NCBI GenBank assembly: GCA_019307165.1
Contig: JAFDKD010000463.1
Coordinates: 1-8,342, forward strand
Direction: 5' to 3'
Length of the DNA stretch: 8,342 nucleotides
From: Deltaproteobacteria bacterium
Lineage (GTDB): Bacteria; Desulfobacterota; DSM-4660; Desulfatiglandales; Desulfatiglandaceae
Numbering within the stretch: position 1 is the first letter of the stretch; every line of letters starts with the position of its first letter. The position numbers were made by a program, and so were the translations under genes. The notes below the pieces were generated by a model. It saw nothing but the letters and a program-made list of their open reading frames with translations. It did no database searches and was not told where the DNA came from. This document shows positions 6,542 through 8,342 of this stretch, piece by piece.

Positions 6542-7167
6542 TTATTTTACCTTGTCATCCGCCACCTTCCCGTCATGGAGCATGACCAGCCGCCTCGCAA
6601 AATCCATGACCATTTTGTCGTGGGTGGAAAATACAAAGGTGACGTTTTTTCGTTGGTAGGTTCGTCCGCAAGGACGATGTAAGGATCGGAGACAATGGCC
6701 CGGGCCACGGCCACCCGCTGCTGCTGGCCGCCGGACAGCTCCGCGGGGCGGCGATGGTAGGTGTCCTTCAGGCCCACGTCATCCAGAATGGCCATGGCCC
6801 GGTTCCTGCGATCGGTGGAAGGGACCCCCTGAAGCAGCATGACATATTCCACGTTTTCCAGGGCCGAGAGGACCGGTATCAGATTGTAGGCCTGGAATAT
6901 GAACCCCACGCCTCGCAGCCGCAGATCGGCCAACTTAGACTGGCTCATGTCGTTGAGGCGATTCCCATCCAGCACCACCTCGCCGGTATCGGCCGAATCG
7001 AGTCCCCCCATGATATTGAGCAGGGTCGTCTTGCCGGACCCCGAGGGCCCGGCAATGGCGATGAACCCCCCCCGTTTGATGTCCAGGGAGACCCCGTCCA
7101 GGGCCACCACCGCGACATTGCCCTGTTGATAGGTCTTTTTGATATCCCTGCATTCGACGATATTCAT
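6542..7167 (-). pseudogene. LolD/MacB-type ABC transporter ATPase, D-loop missing and frameshifted
   Basis: The ATG at 7167 is preceded by GGAG (7176-7179). Residues 1-172 are a good LolD-family ATPase: Walker A GPSGSGKTT (40-48), Q-loop FQAYNLIP (91-98), signature LSGGQQQ (144-150) and Walker B IVLADEP (164-170). After DEPTN the frame changes. The proper C-terminus, VTFVFSTHDKMVMDFARRL onward with the H-loop histidine, reads in another frame to a TAA at 6542-6544. The open frame as written instead runs into unrelated residues and stops at 6547. About 20 residues that normally follow DEPT, including the D-loop (ANLDS..TG), are absent; the spliced length would be about 208 against about 230 for LolD. 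Six A residues (6645-6650, read on the minus strand) mark the junction. The partner permease lies 292 bases upstream. An ATPase without a D-loop should not work, so this is a damaged gene or an assembly error. Confidence 0.85.
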
Positions 7168-7459
7168 GGCTGCTGCTCCAAATTAGCGATCCATAAAAAA
7201 TTATCTAAAAAAGCATTAAGTTTAGAATGTGGTATAGTATTTGCATTGTTAAGCAAATAATGCATTAAATTGATAAGGCAAGTATAAATTGATACAGTCA
7301 CCCCCACCTAGCCTCCCCCATCAAGGGGGAGGAATTCAATGGAATTAAAAATAGCTCTCCTCCCCTGACTGGAGGCTGTACAAATCAATTCCCCTCCCCT
7401 GGTGGGAGGGGCTAGGGGAGGGGGTATCTTTGAATTAAGATGTCATGTGATAAAGAGCG
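7168..7459. other. AT-rich gap upstream of ABC ATPase
   Basis: Bases 7180-7295 are far more AT-rich than the neighbouring genes. They hold an imperfect palindrome ATTTGC/GCAAAT (7239-7244/7253-7258, 8-base spacer) and two copies of AAATTGATA (7267-7275 and 7286-7294). This would suit a promoter/operator for the minus-strand ATPase, but no pair of -35/-10 boxes with good spacing was found. Bases 7300-7425 are a repeat element, given separately. No gene is seen. Confidence 0.4.
7300..7425. repeat. three-hairpin CCTCCCC/GGGGAGG element (MITE-like)
   Basis: The ends are inverted: ACCCCC..CCTAG at 7300-7311 against CTAGGGGAGGGGGT at 7412-7425. Each arm contains its own 8-bp perfect hairpin with a 5-base loop: CCTCCCCC/GGGGGAGG (7312-7319/7325-7332) and CCCCTCCC/GGGAGGGG (7391-7398/7404-7411). 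A third stem, CCTCC/GGAGG (7359-7363/7371-7375), sits between them. At 126 bases with no coding capacity, it has the build of a miniature inverted-repeat or REP-type element. It lies between the permease and the ATPase. Confidence 0.78.
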
Positions 7460-8342
7460 CTAAGTATGCGCCAACGCCTCCACCGGCAAAAACCTCGCCG
7501 CCTTTGACGCCGGATAAAGGCTCACCAGAAGCCCGAGGACCAGCACCACCAGGTTGGCCTGTATGACGTCCCCTGCCTGGGCCATGGGGTAGATCACCCT
7601 CGGCATGCCCACATACTCGAGCCCCGCGGCCATGGCGGAAAGGTCGATGCCCTTGGCCGACAACGCAAACACCGTCAAGAAACTCAAGGCATTTCCAATG
7701 ATCATTCCCGTCACGATAAGGAGGAACGACTCGGCGAGCACGCCTTTGACGATGCCCCCGGGCTTCATGCCCAGGGCTTTGAGCAGGCCGAACTCCCTCA
7801 TTCTTTCAAACACGGCCATGAGCGTTGTGTTGACAATGCCGAAGGCCATGGCCACGAAGACAACGAGATACCAGACAAAGATGGAGCCGTTGTAAAGGCG
7901 CAACATAGCGGTGACCATGGGCAGCAGTTCTTTCCAGGTGTTCACCGTCAGATCGGCGGAGGGCAGTCGGGCGCGGATGTCCGCGGCGATTTTTTCCACC
8001 TCCCGGCGCTCCGGCAGGAGCACGGCGATCTCGGAGATTTCCTTGCCAAGTTTGAGCATCTCACGGGCGGAAGAAAGAGACACAAACACAAATTGTTTTT
8101 CCGTTGCATCCGTCTCGGCGCGGAAAATCCCGACAATCCGAAAGGCCCTTGATGCGATTTCTCCCTGGGTATCCTGGCACATGAGGACCAGCTTCCGTCC
8201 CAATTTAGTCTCGAATTTGTCGACGAAGGCCTTTCCGACCACGATGCCGTTCCGGTCTCCCGGTTCCAGATACCGGCCTTCTTTCACCGCGTTGCCGATA
8301 AAGGACACGCGGGCCTCTTTCCGGGGGTCGATCCCCACCAGG
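7460..8342 (-). CDS. FtsX/MacB/LolC-E-type ABC transporter permease, C-terminal part
   Basis: The frame is open to the right edge, so the start is outside the window; a GTG at 8336-8338 is internal (LVGIDP). The visible ~293 residues begin with the end of the periplasmic MacB-type domain (GIDP..EGRYLEPGDRNGIVVG, near residues 2-35). They continue to an FtsX domain with three membrane segments at about residues 153-176, 199-226 and 260-276. The conserved cytoplasmic coupling segment ERMREFGLLKALGM is at 178-191, and the usual tail YPASKAARFLPVEALA is at 275-290. Such permeases pair with a LolD/MacB ATPase and move lipoproteins, peptides or other envelope cargo by a mechanotransmission mechanism rather than by classic transport. 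The stop is TAG at 7460-7462. The ATPase gene follows after 292 bases filled by a repeat element, an unusually large gap for subunits normally encoded side by side. Confidence 0.9.
   Translation of the reverse strand, partial: LVGIDPRKEARVSFIGNAVKEGRYLEPGDRNGIVVGKAFVDKFETKLGRKLVLMCQDTQGEIASRAFRIVGIFRAETDATEKQFVFVSLSSAREMLKLGKEISEIAVLLPERREVEKIAADIRARLPSADLTVNTWKELLPMVTAMLRLYNGSIFVWYLVVFVAMAFGIVNTTLMAVFERMREFGLLKALGMKPGGIVKGVLAESFLLIVTGMIIGNALSFLTVFALSAKGIDLSAMAAGLEYVGMPRVIYPMAQAGDVIQANLVVLVLGLLVSLYPASKAARFLPVEALAHT

Noticed and set aside
6645..6650. Programmed -1 slip on the A6 run to rescue the ABC ATPase
   Set aside because: A -1 slip would restore the C-terminal frame, but the D-loop would still be absent, so a functional product is unlikely. 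Kept only as a remote alternative in the findings.

Overview
The window looks like chromosomal DNA of a Gram-negative strict anaerobe, most plausibly a sulfate-reducing or syntrophic Desulfobacterota (deltaproteobacterium). The evidence is a GC-rich coding style, an outer-membrane barrel protein beside a Lol/Mac-type ABC transporter, an oxygen-sensitive 2-hydroxyacyl-CoA dehydratase/benzoyl-CoA reductase-type system, and gaps filled with short-period palindromic repeats. The lineage is inferred and no marker gene is present.

Left half, plus strand (125-4818): a classical short-chain dehydrogenase, a small EthD-family protein, an ATP-dependent activase (BcrA/BadF/HgdC family), and two subunits of the [4Fe-4S] dehydratase/reductase family (HgdB-like, then HgdA-like). 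The activase and first subunit overlap by 11 bases, so they are certainly one transcription unit. One activase with two different catalytic subunits suggests a 2-hydroxyacyl-CoA dehydratase or a relative, rather than a standard four-subunit benzoyl-CoA reductase. The substrate cannot be read from the sequence. The last subunit gene is broken: its reading frame changes near 3795-3808, where roughly 30-45 residues expected for the family are also missing.

Right half, minus strand (8342 down to 4815): the C-terminal part of an FtsX/MacB-type permease that runs off the window, a LolD-like ABC ATPase, and a predicted outer-membrane beta-barrel protein with a signal peptide. This resembles an envelope export or lipoprotein-trafficking cassette. 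The ATPase is also broken: about 20 residues covering the D-loop are missing just after Walker B, and the H-loop lies in another frame. The two halves converge tail to tail and share three bases at 4815-4817.

Gaps: all four intergenic gaps longer than about 150 bases carry structured repeats. These are a TGGAATA inverted repeat (954-1089), a CCCCCCTTT palindrome plus heptads (1523-1588), CACAGAG units and a TCACTTTAG-type inverted repeat (6314-6474), and a three-hairpin CCTCCCC element (7300-7425). Two genes with internal out-of-frame losses in 8 kb, together with this repeat load, point either to real local gene decay or to assembly errors. Read-level checking would decide.
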